Below, piece by piece: positions 1 to 8,132 of a stretch of DNA of 64,000 nt (its first letter is position 1; every line of letters starts with the position of its first letter). Below the pieces are notes generated by a model. The model did no database searches, had not been told where the DNA came from, and worked only from the letters and a program-made list of their open reading frames with translations. The translations under genes were made by a program, and so were the position numbers. The stretch is from Sulfurimonas autotrophica DSM 16294 (GTDB lineage: Bacteria; Campylobacterota; Campylobacteria; Campylobacterales; Sulfurimonadaceae): NCBI RefSeq assembly GCF_000147355.1, contig NC_014506.1:558001-622000 (forward strand), given 5' to 3'.

Positions 1-1
1 G

Positions 2-136
2 ATATTTGAAGTTGGTGGAAAAAACAAAAGTTTTTCTCAAATAAAAGATATGGAAAATGGGTTTTTGGCATCAGATATTGATTTTACATCAAATAATAAA
101 AAAATACCTCTTTGGCTTTTTTCCTTCATTAGATAA
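2..136 (+). CDS. AAA family ATPase, DUF4143-type C-terminus (5' partial)
   Basis: Only the last 44 codons lie in the window, open from base 2 to a TAA at 134-136. The peptide reads EVGGKNKSFSQIKD near its start and ends with IPLWLFSFIR. This EVGGK...QIK...IPLWLFGF pattern is the typical C-terminus of ATP-binding proteins with an N-terminal AAA domain and a C-terminal DUF4143 domain. These are often accessory, mobile or toxin-antitoxin-like genes of unknown role. The gene converges on a decayed oxidoreductase gene and overlaps its 3' end by 8 bases. Family assignment rests on this short tail only; the ATPase domain itself is outside the window. Confidence 0.6.
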   Translation: MFEVGGKNKSFSQIKDMENGFLASDIDFTSNNKKIPLWLFSFIR

Positions 137-817
137 AGAACCATACCTCTGTGAATGAATCTCCACCTTTTAAAATCTTATTCCAATAGTCACTTTTTGC
201 TTCATATACATCAGATAACCACCATTTTTTTGCAGCATTTGGTGCGTTATTTATCGCGCTGTCTGTGAGGTCTTCATAATTGAATTTCGCCATAATCACT
301 TCACTATAGCCGGTTTTAATAGGATATGCTGAAAAGCCGTCATAACTCTCTTGTTGTCGCTGTTGTGTTATGTCGGAGAGAAGATTTATATGAACAACTT
401 TAGCTTGATGTGCAGCTGATGAAACAGTTTTTCCAAGTGGCGTACCGCAAATATCTCCTATACCGAAAACATTTTTAAAAACATTATGCTGCATAGTTTC
501 TCTGTTGACATCGAGCCATCCTTTGTAGTGACCTCTGCTTTTGGTCAGTTTAGAGTCTGCAACAGCCTTGATTGGATACATCGGAGGTACTACATGTAAA
601 AAATCATACTTTATTTAAACAATCTCTCTTTTTTTCTCTATATTTTCCCACTCTTCAAACTCTTCATCCCAACCGCTATTTTATTCTTTGTATCTAGTAT
701 TATTTTTCTGTCTGTTTTGAATTTTTTTGTGGGTTTGACATCTGCTAAAAACTGTGAAGCCACAAGAGAGAGTAGTCCAAGTGTTTTAAGGGCATATCTT
801 CGTTGGGGGTTTTTCTA
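129..817 (-). pseudogene. Remnant of a sulfide:quinone oxidoreductase / FccB-like flavoprotein
   Basis: An open stretch of 150 codons (581 down to 129) encodes only the C-terminal third of an FAD-dependent sulfide:quinone oxidoreductase-type protein. It contains the second FAD motif (GIGDICGTPLGKT). Reading the same frame further upstream gives KYDFLHVVPP, a hallmark of this family, but that is cut off from the preceding residues by an in-frame TAA at 617-615. Farther upstream, in another frame starting right after a TAG at 817-815, lies a twin-arginine-like peptide (NPQRRYALKTLGLLSLVAS) that resembles a secretion signal. The roughly 270 residues expected between these parts are missing. I read this as one gene broken by an internal deletion, a frameshift and a stop. 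A short expressed C-terminal protein starting at 581 is possible but would lack the catalytic cysteines and the first FAD site. Confidence 0.6.
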
Positions 818-829
818 AATCTTTAGACT

Positions 830-1354
830 TCATTGGTAGTCATTTTTAAATTCTACATAACGTGATGCCGAGGCATAGAGTTCTTTTATTTCATCATCAC
901 TGAGTTCTCTAACAACTTTGGCAGGTGTTCCCATAATGAGTGAACGCGGCGGAAATACCTTATTTTTTGTAACCAGTGAACCTGCGCCGACAATGCTCTC
1001 TTTACCGATGAGGGCACCGTCAAGAATGGTCGCACTCATACCGATAAGGCAGGCTTTTTCTATTGTACACCCGTGTAGCATTACACGATGTCCTATTGTG
1101 ACATCATCCTCAATAATTGTTGGATTTCCGTCACTTTTGTCCTCTTTTTTATAATGCGTTACATGTATCATACTCAGGTCTTGAATATTGACTCTGTTGC
1201 CGATTTTGATGTAATGCACATCGCCGCGAACGACACAGCCAAACCAGATAGAGCACTCCTCTCCACAGGTAACATCCCCGATAACATCCGCAGACGGTGC
1301 TATCCAGCTTTTTTGCCCGATAGTCGGGGTGGTATTTTTATATACATGTAACAT
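830..1354 (-). CDS. Gamma-carbonic anhydrase family protein
   Basis: A 174-residue left-handed beta-helix protein with hexapeptide repeats (IGDV, IGNR, IGHR, IGKE), of the YrdA/CaiE/gamma-carbonic anhydrase family. The likely metal ligands are His64 (MIHVTH), His89 and His94 (IGHRVMLHGC), matching the three-histidine pattern of Cam-type gamma-carbonic anhydrases. It is a cytosolic trimer in known members, and catalyses CO2 hydration only in some. The gene follows ppk1 by 11 bases on the same strand and is probably cotranscribed with it. The decayed flavoprotein gene starts directly after its stop. The true substrate cannot be read from sequence. Confidence 0.85.
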   Translation of the reverse strand: MLHVYKNTTPTIGQKSWIAPSADVIGDVTCGEECSIWFGCVVRGDVHYIKIGNRVNIQDLSMIHVTHYKKEDKSDGNPTIIEDDVTIGHRVMLHGCTIEKACLIGMSATILDGALIGKESIVGAGSLVTKNKVFPPRSLIMGTPAKVVRELSDDEIKELYASASRYVEFKNDYQ

Positions 1355-1365
1355 AAGTTTGCTCC

Positions 1366-3465
1366 TTAACTTTCAATAAAAAGACGATTGACAAGCTGCT
1401 GCACATAAGTAGAAGTCTCTTTTCTTGTCGCCTTTGCAATACGGTTCACATAATCTTCAAGCAGTTTATGGTTATTTATAACTTTTTCTCCCTCTTTGGG
1501 CTTGACTTTTATGTAGGTCCCGTCACTTTGAAGTTCATGTGAAAGAGCATTATCCGAACACTGCAGTTTTAATATTTGTATAATTTTCTTTTTGGCATCT
1601 TCATCTTTTATGGCCGTTAAAAGTTCTATACGGCGTACAAGATTTCGAGGCATCCAGTCAGCACTTGAAATATAAATTTCTGAAGCATCATTTTTAAAAT
1701 AAAATGCTCTGGCATGTTCTAAATATTTTCCTAAAATTGAGATAACTCGAATGTTTTCACTGACACCTTTAATTCCCGGTTTCAAACAGCATATTCCACG
1801 AACGATTAAGTCGATTTTAACCCCTGCCATTGAGGCTTTATAAAGCGCTCTTATAACATCTTCATCAACAAGTGAATTTATTTTTGCAATAATCTGTCCA
1901 TTTTCTCCCTGTCTTGTTTCATTGTGAATAAGCGAAAGGAGTTTTGGCTTAATTTGTGAAGGGGCCATATAAAGCTCATTAAGTTTCCCTTTCTTGCTAA
2001 AACCTGTTAAAAAGTGAAAAAAGCGTGTCAAGTCATTGGTAACATTGTCTTTACTGGTCATATAGCTCATATCGGTATATATTTTTGCAGTAGAAGGGTT
2101 GTAATTTCCTGTGCCTAAGTGTGCATACTGTTTGAGTTTGCCGTTTTTACGTCTTGTGACCAAAGCTGCTTTTGCGTGAACTTTAAAGCCTTGAATGCCG
2201 TAAATTACATGTGCTCCTGATTTTTCCAGTGCCTTTGCCCAGATAAGATTGTTCTCTTCATCAAATCGAGCTTTAAGCTCAACCATAACTGTTACCTGCT
2301 TGCCTGATTCACTTGCATCCATCAGTGCTTTTACTATAGGTGACTTTGTACCTGAACGGTAAAGTGTCATTTTTATAGAAACAACATCCGGGTCTTTTGC
2401 AGCATGTTGAATCAGATTTATAACAGGCTCAAAACTTTCATACGGATGGTACATTAAGACATCCTGCTTTTCTAAAATAGCAAAAATATCTTCATTACTT
2501 TCAAAAGGCGGCAGATTCTTTGGTTGAAATACAGGAGCCAAAAGATGTGCAAAATCTTTATTTGATACTATTTGCCAAAGGCTGGAAAGGTTGAGAAATG
2601 TATGATATTTGTATATGTCATCTTTATATATATGGGCATGACGGTTAAAGAAGTTAATAATCTCATCATCGGCATTAGAACCGACTTCCAGCCGAACCAT
2701 TTCACCTTTACGGCGAAGTTTAAGACCTTCTTCAAGAATTTCCATAAAATCATCTGCTTCTTCTTCTTCTATGGCAATATCCGCATTTCTTGTGACACGA
2801 AAAGGTGCATATTTCATAAGTTCATAGCCTGGAAAAAGTTCTTCGACATGTTTTTGTACAACACTCTCTATAGGCACATACGTGCCGTTTCCAAGTTCTA
2901 CAAATCTGTTTAAAACACGGGGAACACGTATGATTCCAAAACGTTCTATATTCTCATTATCCATATCACGCAGTTTTACGATAAGTCCAAAACTAAGATT
3001 GTTTAGGTGCGGAAATGGGTGTGTTGCATCTACGGCAATAGGAATAATTACAGGGTAGATATTTTCATTAAAATACTGGTTGAGTTTGTGTTTGTCCTGA
3101 TTATTGACTTCATCATAGGTCTTTACACTGATGCCGTGAGGCTCTAATTTTTTAAATATTTCGCTTCTGCAGTGTTCTACGACCTGCTGTTCTTGATGCA
3201 GATAGTTTCTGATTTCACGAAGCTGTTGCAGTGGGGTAAGTCTGTCAGCACCTGAAACAATTATGCCGGCTGCAAACAGTTTTTTAAGCCCTGCAACACG
3301 AATCATATAAAATTCATCCAGATTTGTGCCGTAGATGGCGAGAAATTTTAAACGCTCTAATAACGGTAGAGATTCATCTTGAGCCTGTTTGAGGACTCTT
3401 GTATTGAACTGTAACCATGAAAGTTCACGGTTTAAATAAAGATTTGGATTTTTAAGATTTAACAT
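1366..3465 (-). CDS. ppk1: Polyphosphate kinase 1
   Basis: This 699-residue protein is full length for PPK1, which reversibly transfers the gamma phosphate of ATP to inorganic polyphosphate. The N-terminal domain begins with the typical NRELSWLQFN. The catalytic histidine that becomes phosphorylated is His430 (GFKVHAKAALV), followed by the AHLGTGNYN motif with His449; a second conserved histidine is His584 (YLEHARAFYF). The gene lies between lnt and the carbonic anhydrase gene on the minus strand, with short gaps that suggest one transcript. An AGGG lies about 10 bases before the ATG. Confidence 0.95.
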   Translation of the reverse strand: MLNLKNPNLYLNRELSWLQFNTRVLKQAQDESLPLLERLKFLAIYGTNLDEFYMIRVAGLKKLFAAGIIVSGADRLTPLQQLREIRNYLHQEQQVVEHCRSEIFKKLEPHGISVKTYDEVNNQDKHKLNQYFNENIYPVIIPIAVDATHPFPHLNNLSFGLIVKLRDMDNENIERFGIIRVPRVLNRFVELGNGTYVPIESVVQKHVEELFPGYELMKYAPFRVTRNADIAIEEEEADDFMEILEEGLKLRRKGEMVRLEVGSNADDEIINFFNRHAHIYKDDIYKYHTFLNLSSLWQIVSNKDFAHLLAPVFQPKNLPPFESNEDIFAILEKQDVLMYHPYESFEPVINLIQHAAKDPDVVSIKMTLYRSGTKSPIVKALMDASESGKQVTVMVELKARFDEENNLIWAKALEKSGAHVIYGIQGFKVHAKAALVTRRKNGKLKQYAHLGTGNYNPSTAKIYTDMSYMTSKDNVTNDLTRFFHFLTGFSKKGKLNELYMAPSQIKPKLLSLIHNETRQGENGQIIAKINSLVDEDVIRALYKASMAGVKIDLIVRGICCLKPGIKGVSENIRVISILGKYLEHARAFYFKNDASEIYISSADWMPRNLVRRIELLTAIKDEDAKKKIIQILKLQCSDNALSHELQSDGTYIKVKPKEGEKVINNHKLLEDYVNRIAKATRKETSTYVQQLVNRLFIES

Positions 3466-3518
3466 TGTATTTTAACCCTGGTAAATGATTTTTTCTTATT
3501 ATATCCTATAAGTCCTTG

Positions 3519-4727
3519 TTATTTGATTATGCCGGTTCCTCTGATATTTGCAGCATGGTAAATTGTAACGCCGTTTTTTCTGCCGTAGTACTCTATAAGT
3601 AGCTTTTGCAGTGTCGGTTCAATAGAAGGTGTAAACCAGGCATTATTGCTGATGGCAATCATATATTTGACATCTCCTGTGTAGAGCTCTTTGCATGTAG
3701 CTTCATAACAGATGGCATTTCTAAATTTTATACCTTTTATTTCAAAGTCTGTCGGCTTTTTTGCGGTAACAAAATCACTCCCGCCTTGGAAAAATGTATC
3801 ATTTATGATTTTTTGCGCAAATTTTGGCAGGGGAATGTATTCGCCAAAGGGAACAAGTATGAGTTTTTTTGCTACTTTGTATTTGCCGTTGTAAAACATA
3901 TAGGTTACATTGTAGTTTAAATTATTTTCACTTAAAAGCGCACCGGCAATGATGGTGATTTTTTTAGAAGCTTTCTTGAGTTCTTGCATCAGTTTTGGTG
4001 TTTTATTCATAAACAGAGGAAATACGGATTCAGGAAAGACGACAACATCATATCCCTTGTTCTGTGCTTTTTGAATCTCTTGATAAACCATTCTGATTGT
4101 AGGATAGAGAGCTTCTCTTGTCCATTTTATTTCTTGGGGAATGTTTGTTTGTATGAGTTTTATTTTTAAGGGTGCATCATATTGTTTTGGGTATCCGTAA
4201 TTAAAAGCAAATACAAGAAGCAGCAGAGGCAGAAACTTATATGTTTTGTGCTTTATCAGTGCAGGCAGGGACAAAGCAAGTAAAACTGCAACAAGCTGGT
4301 ACTTATAAACACCTATATAGCTGTTGACAAATAAAAGCTCGATTTTCATCCAGTTCCAGCCGAGCGGTTCAATGAAACTCAGCCCAAAAAGCAGAACTGC
4401 CCTTATGTAAGGTTTGTCGGTAAAGCTAAGCGGTGCAAAAAAGATGAGATAAATAATACCGAAACTAAACGTAATGATTGGCTCCATATAGCCGACACCC
4501 TGATACTTAAAACTGTAGCCGATCCAGTAAAACCAAAATAAGCCTATAAAAAAGCCCGCAACAAGTACCGCTTTTTTAGGAATATATAATAACAGAGCAA
4601 TTGCGCCAAGACCAAAAAAGGTATTAATCAGTTTATTTGAAATTCCAAAATATTCAAAATATATAAAAGCACTAAAAAGTGCAGCCGTAACAATTCCGAG
4701 TAAAAAAATTTTTGTGAATCTATTCAT
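3519..4727 (-). CDS. lnt: Apolipoprotein N-acyltransferase
   Basis: Lnt adds the third acyl chain to the N-terminal cysteine of lipoproteins at the inner membrane. The 402-residue protein has about six hydrophobic segments in residues 5-180, then a nitrilase-type (CN_hydrolase) domain. The catalytic triad is visible as Glu233 (VFPESVFP), Lys287 or Lys288 (before LVPFGEY) and Cys340 (AICYEA). It is shorter than the roughly 510 residues of the E. coli enzyme, mostly in the membrane part, as is usual in this phylum. It is divergent from yajC, with promoters for both in the 97-base gap. Confidence 0.92.
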   Translation of the reverse strand: MNRFTKIFLLGIVTAALFSAFIYFEYFGISNKLINTFFGLGAIALLLYIPKKAVLVAGFFIGLFWFYWIGYSFKYQGVGYMEPIITFSFGIIYLIFFAPLSFTDKPYIRAVLLFGLSFIEPLGWNWMKIELLFVNSYIGVYKYQLVAVLLALSLPALIKHKTYKFLPLLLLVFAFNYGYPKQYDAPLKIKLIQTNIPQEIKWTREALYPTIRMVYQEIQKAQNKGYDVVVFPESVFPLFMNKTPKLMQELKKASKKITIIAGALLSENNLNYNVTYMFYNGKYKVAKKLILVPFGEYIPLPKFAQKIINDTFFQGGSDFVTAKKPTDFEIKGIKFRNAICYEATCKELYTGDVKYMIAISNNAWFTPSIEPTLQKLLIEYYGRKNGVTIYHAANIRGTGIIK

Positions 4728-4772
4728 TTTGAAATTATACGCAATTTTAAGAGCTTATTAGCATAATTTTTG

Positions 4773-4778
4773 TATAAT
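4773..4778 (+). promoter_or_regulatory. Probable -10 element of the yajC-secD-secF operon
   Basis: A perfect TATAAT preceded by TG (TTTGTATAATCG) lies 46 bases before the yajC ATG, between the divergent lnt and yajC genes. No clear -35 box is visible, as is usual for the housekeeping sigma factor in Campylobacterota. Confidence 0.6.
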
Positions 4779-4824
4779 CGCTGAAATTTTATAAATAGAC
4801 TTTGTCTAAAAGGAAGCAAAAGAT

Positions 4825-5091
4825 ATGGAAATTATCTCCCAACTATTACCGTTTGTATTTTTAATTGCAATCATGTATTACGTAATTATTCGCCCGCAGC
4901 AAAAAGAGGCTAAGGCTAAAAAAGAGATGCTTGAATCTCTCAAAAAAAGTGACAAAGTAATTACTAACGGCGGTTTTATCGTTGTTGTTCATAAAGTTGA
5001 AGACAACTTTTTAACAGTAAAATTAAATGATGATACACTCGTAAAAATTACAAAAGATTCCATTGCAAAGAAGTACGAGGATGAAGCTTAA
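4825..5091 (+). CDS. yajC: Sec translocon accessory protein YajC
   Basis: An 88-residue protein with one N-terminal membrane helix (about residues 5-22) followed by the conserved YYVIIRPQQKEAK segment and a small basic cytosolic domain with VITNGGF. YajC associates with SecDF and SecYEG. An AAGGAAG ribosome binding site lies 9 bases upstream. The 3' end overlaps the start of secD, and the three genes yajC, secD and secF form one unit. Confidence 0.95.
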   Translation: MEIISQLLPFVFLIAIMYYVIIRPQQKEAKAKKEMLESLKKSDKVITNGGFIVVVHKVEDNFLTVKLNDDTLVKITKDSIAKKYEDEA

Positions 5092-6646
5092 TTATCGCAT
5101 AGTTATCTTTGCATTGGCAATAGTTTTCGGTATAGTTTTCTCTTTACCGTCACTGTTGCAGACGCAAAGCGGAAAAAAAATAACACTTGGTCTTGACCTG
5201 CAAGGCGGTCTACATATGCTTCTTGGTGTAAAAACAGAAGAAGCGACAAAATCTCGTATCAAATCAATGGCGGCAAGTATCAAGCACTTTGCCGAGCGTA
5301 ATGACATTCTCATAAATGGACTTACCTTTGATAATAAGAGTGTCACATTTGAAGTTTTAGATAGTGATGAAATTAAAACATTTGATGAATTTTTATCAAA
5401 ACTTGAAGGTGTTACTGTTACACATAAAGGTTCGGTAATTAGTGTAAGTTTGACACCAAAAGAGATTGAAAAAACAAAAAAGCAGGCAGTTTCTCAGGCA
5501 ATAGAAACAATCAGAAACCGACTTGACCAATTTGGACTCTCTGAGCCAATTGTTGCACGTCAGGGAAAAGACAAAATCCTTGTAGAACTTGCAGGCATTA
5601 AATCTCAAGAAGATGAACAGCGTGCAAGGGAATTAATCTCACGTGCGGCCAAACTTGAACTAATGGCTGTTGATGAAGACAGAAATGCACGCGTGTACAA
5701 TATGAGCGATGCAGATGCAGCTTCATACGGAGATATAATTTTAGAAGATGTAAAATCACCGAAAATTAAGTATCTTGTGCATGAGATTCCTATTTTAGAC
5801 GGAGGTATGCTTACAGGTGCGAATGTTGGTTTTGATCAGAATAACCGTCCTGTAATTAACTTTAAACTTAATGCCGAAGGCGCTGATATATTCGGTGATT
5901 TTACCGGTAAAAATGTAGGTAAACGCCTTGCTGTTGTGCTTGACGGCAAAGTTTACTCCGCACCGAATATCAATGAACGCATTGGTGGAGGAAGCGGACA
6001 GATTTCCGGAAACTATACAGTTTTAGAAGCAAAAGATTTGGCTATTGCTCTTCGTTCAGGTGCACTGCTGGCTCCAATATATTTGATGGAAAAACGCTCA
6101 GTCGGACCTAGCTTGGGTGCAGACAGCATTAAAGCATCTATGATAGCGCTTATAGGCGGATTTGTGCTTGTTATTGTATTTATGATGGTTTATTACCGTA
6201 TGGCAGGTGTAATTGCAAATATTGCACTGATTGCAAACTTGCTGCTTCTTTTGGCCGTAATGAGTCTTTTTGGTGCAACATTGACACTGCCGGGTATGGC
6301 AGGTATCGTTCTTACGGTCGGTATGGCAGTTGATGCCAATGTAATTATTACAGAGAGAATACGTGAACTTATTTATGAAGGCAAATCTATGCATAAAGCC
6401 ATAGAAGAGGGCTACTCAAATGCAATGCGTGCAATTCTTGATGCAAACATTACAACCTTGATTGCTTCGGTTGTTTTATATGTATACGGAACCGGAGCCA
6501 TTAAAGGTTTTGCAGTAACGATGAGTATCGGTATTTTAGCTTCAATGCTCACAGCAATTCTCGGAACACATGGAATTTACCAGATGCTAGAATCTAAAAT
6601 GGGTAAAAGTAAAAACTACCGTTTCTGGTTTGGGATTAAAGGATAA
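5081..6646 (+). CDS. secD: Protein translocase subunit SecD
   Basis: SecD uses the proton gradient to help pull exported proteins across the inner membrane. I prefer the ATG at 5081 (MKLNYRIVIF), which overlaps the yajC stop and gives 521 residues; a TTG at 5063 in the same frame is possible. There is one N-terminal helix, the conserved LGLDLQGGLHMLL motif, a large periplasmic region (about 55-340) and five C-terminal membrane helices. VGMAVDANVIITERIRE is the conserved helix-4 signature of the RND-like fold. secF follows after 2 bases. Confidence 0.95.
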   Translation: MKLNYRIVIFALAIVFGIVFSLPSLLQTQSGKKITLGLDLQGGLHMLLGVKTEEATKSRIKSMAASIKHFAERNDILINGLTFDNKSVTFEVLDSDEIKTFDEFLSKLEGVTVTHKGSVISVSLTPKEIEKTKKQAVSQAIETIRNRLDQFGLSEPIVARQGKDKILVELAGIKSQEDEQRARELISRAAKLELMAVDEDRNARVYNMSDADAASYGDIILEDVKSPKIKYLVHEIPILDGGMLTGANVGFDQNNRPVINFKLNAEGADIFGDFTGKNVGKRLAVVLDGKVYSAPNINERIGGGSGQISGNYTVLEAKDLAIALRSGALLAPIYLMEKRSVGPSLGADSIKASMIALIGGFVLVIVFMMVYYRMAGVIANIALIANLLLLLAVMSLFGATLTLPGMAGIVLTVGMAVDANVIITERIRELIYEGKSMHKAIEEGYSNAMRAILDANITTLIASVVLYVYGTGAIKGFAVTMSIGILASMLTAILGTHGIYQMLESKMGKSKNYRFWFGIKG

Positions 6647-6648
6647 TT

Positions 6649-7620
6649 ATGGAATTTTTTAAATATAGTCGTACCTTTGATTTTATGAGTAAATCAAAAC
6701 TGGCAATGCTTTTTTCTACTATTTTGGTTTTGGCTTCATATGCGATTTTAGCGACAAAAGGGCTTAATTACGGCATTGATTTTGCCGGAGGAACTGTTGT
6801 ACAAGTAAAATATGATACAAAAGCACCGATAAAAGCAATGCGCGAGAAACTAAAAGCAAACAAGCTTTTTGACGGAGCTTCTATCAGTGAATTCGGTTCG
6901 CCTGATGAGGTTGTTATTCGTATGAAAACAACAACAGGAAATGTAACACAGGATATTGGTGATGTTACACGCGAAGTACTTAAAGGCACCGGTGCTTTTG
7001 AGGTGCGTCGTGTAGATATTGTCGGACCAAAAGTCGGTTCAGAACTTAAAGAAAAAGGCATTATGTCTTTAGTGCTGGCGATTCTGTCTATTTTAATTTA
7101 CGTTGCCTTTCGATTTGAGTGGCGCTTTGCTGTAGCTTCGATTGTAGCTTTAGTGCATGATGTATCCATAGCAATGGGCGCGGTCGCACTTTTTGCCATA
7201 GATGTTAATCTTGATGTATTGGCTGCGATTTTAACACTTTTAGGGTATTCGCTTAATGATACAATTATTGTCTTTGACCGTATTCGCGAGGGAATAACAA
7301 AATCCAAAAAAGCGAATCTGACAGAGATTATTAATGAGTCTATCACAAGAACACTTGCCCGTACGACATTAACATCGCTCACAACATTTTTTGTGGTATT
7401 TACGTTGTTTATGTTCGGCGGCGAGATTATCCATGCCTTTGCATTTACACTTTTAGTGGGTATAATCGTAGGTACATATTCATCAATTTTTGTGGCTTCA
7501 CCAATACTTATTTTCTTTGGTTTTGATGTAAAAGGCTACCATACAAAATTAGCAGAAAAAGCAAAAAGAGAAGCAGAAAAAAACAGAATGCGAGAACAGT
7601 TTGAATCGGGCGTAATGTAG
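6649..7620 (+). CDS. secF: Protein translocase subunit SecF
   Basis: A 323-residue partner of SecD with a first membrane helix, the YGIDFAGGTVVQV motif, a small periplasmic domain, and five further helices that include GYSLNDTIIVFDRIRE. The start is 2 bases after the secD stop. The C-terminus is charged and cytosolic (KAKREAEKNRMREQ). Confidence 0.95.
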   Translation: MEFFKYSRTFDFMSKSKLAMLFSTILVLASYAILATKGLNYGIDFAGGTVVQVKYDTKAPIKAMREKLKANKLFDGASISEFGSPDEVVIRMKTTTGNVTQDIGDVTREVLKGTGAFEVRRVDIVGPKVGSELKEKGIMSLVLAILSILIYVAFRFEWRFAVASIVALVHDVSIAMGAVALFAIDVNLDVLAAILTLLGYSLNDTIIVFDRIREGITKSKKANLTEIINESITRTLARTTLTSLTTFFVVFTLFMFGGEIIHAFAFTLLVGIIVGTYSSIFVASPILIFFGFDVKGYHTKLAEKAKREAEKNRMREQFESGVM

Positions 7621-7627
7621 ATTTTGC

Positions 7628-7633
7628 TATAAT
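7628..7633 (+). promoter_or_regulatory. Probable -10 element upstream of the DUF6394 gene and leuS
   Basis: A perfect TATAAT directly after secF, 141 bases before the next ATG. If used, it would create a long structured 5' leader (described separately). Confidence 0.5.
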
Positions 7634-7639
7634 AAAGTA

Positions 7640-7773
7640 AAGCAACAAGTTGCGATGGGCTTCCTGCCGAAGGAATCCAAGCGATAGCGTAGGTAAGGGA
7701 ATTACTTTCCTTACCGTAATCAATCAAATGGAGGAGGTTTCCTTCATTTTGCAAGCAAAATTAAGGAGTAGCA
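7640..7773 (+). promoter_or_regulatory. Hairpin-rich 5' leader of unknown function
   Basis: The 150-base gap before the DUF6394 gene is GC-richer than its surroundings and holds several inverted repeats. GGTAAGG at 7692-7698 pairs with CCTTACC at 7709-7715. GAAGGAA at 7669-7675 could pair at long range with TTCCTTC at 7739-7745. ATTTTGC at 7746-7752 pairs with GCAAAAT at 7755-7761, just before the ribosome binding site. A 10-codon ORF (MGFLPKESKR, 7655-7687) lies in the 5' part. I do not recognise a known riboswitch or T-box. It could be an RNA regulator or a small intergenic repeat. Confidence 0.4.
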
Positions 7774-8112
7774 ATGGATTGGGGTAAGGTTGTTTATGTT
7801 TTCTTTTCACTAATGAGTCTAACATCAATAGCAGGATTTTTATATGAAAATACTGCTATTTCATTGTTTATAGCAGCAAGTGTCAATCTGGTTTCAACAA
7901 TTTTAAAAATAGGCGTGCGAAATTTACTTTCAGCCGAACTGTTAGCATCCTCTTTAGTCGCTGATTTACACCTTATTCCGGCATTCGTATTTTTGGTTAT
8001 TGTACAAGATGATTCTTGGGCAATGGCTTTGGCTATCGGTGCATTGATTGCAAATCTATTTTCAATGGGACTTGTCTACATTGAGAGTAGTAAAACACAT
8101 GAAGAGTATTAA
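7774..8112 (+). CDS. DUF6394 family small membrane protein
   Basis: This 112-residue, very hydrophobic protein has about four membrane segments and a charged C-terminus. It resembles the DUF6394 family, which is conserved in Campylobacterota between secF and leuS; in H. pylori I recall the equivalent as the gene between HP1547 (leuS) and HP1549 (secF). Its function is unknown. The fixed position suggests a role linked to translation or protein export, but this is inference. A strong ribosome binding site (AAGGAG) precedes the ATG. leuS follows after 20 bases. Confidence 0.75.
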   Translation: MDWGKVVYVFFSLMSLTSIAGFLYENTAISLFIAASVNLVSTILKIGVRNLLSAELLASSLVADLHLIPAFVFLVIVQDDSWAMALAIGALIANLFSMGLVYIESSKTHEEY

Positions 8113-8132
8113 TATTTACAGGAAGAATAAAA

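Noticed and set aside
7508-7754. Minus-strand open frames across the secF end and the leader
   Set aside because: They lie over secF and the leader, have no ribosome binding site, and show no family features.
7640-7773. T-box leader for leuS
   Set aside because: The T-box core sequence (AGGGTGGNACCGCG-like) is absent, and T-boxes are not expected in this phylum.
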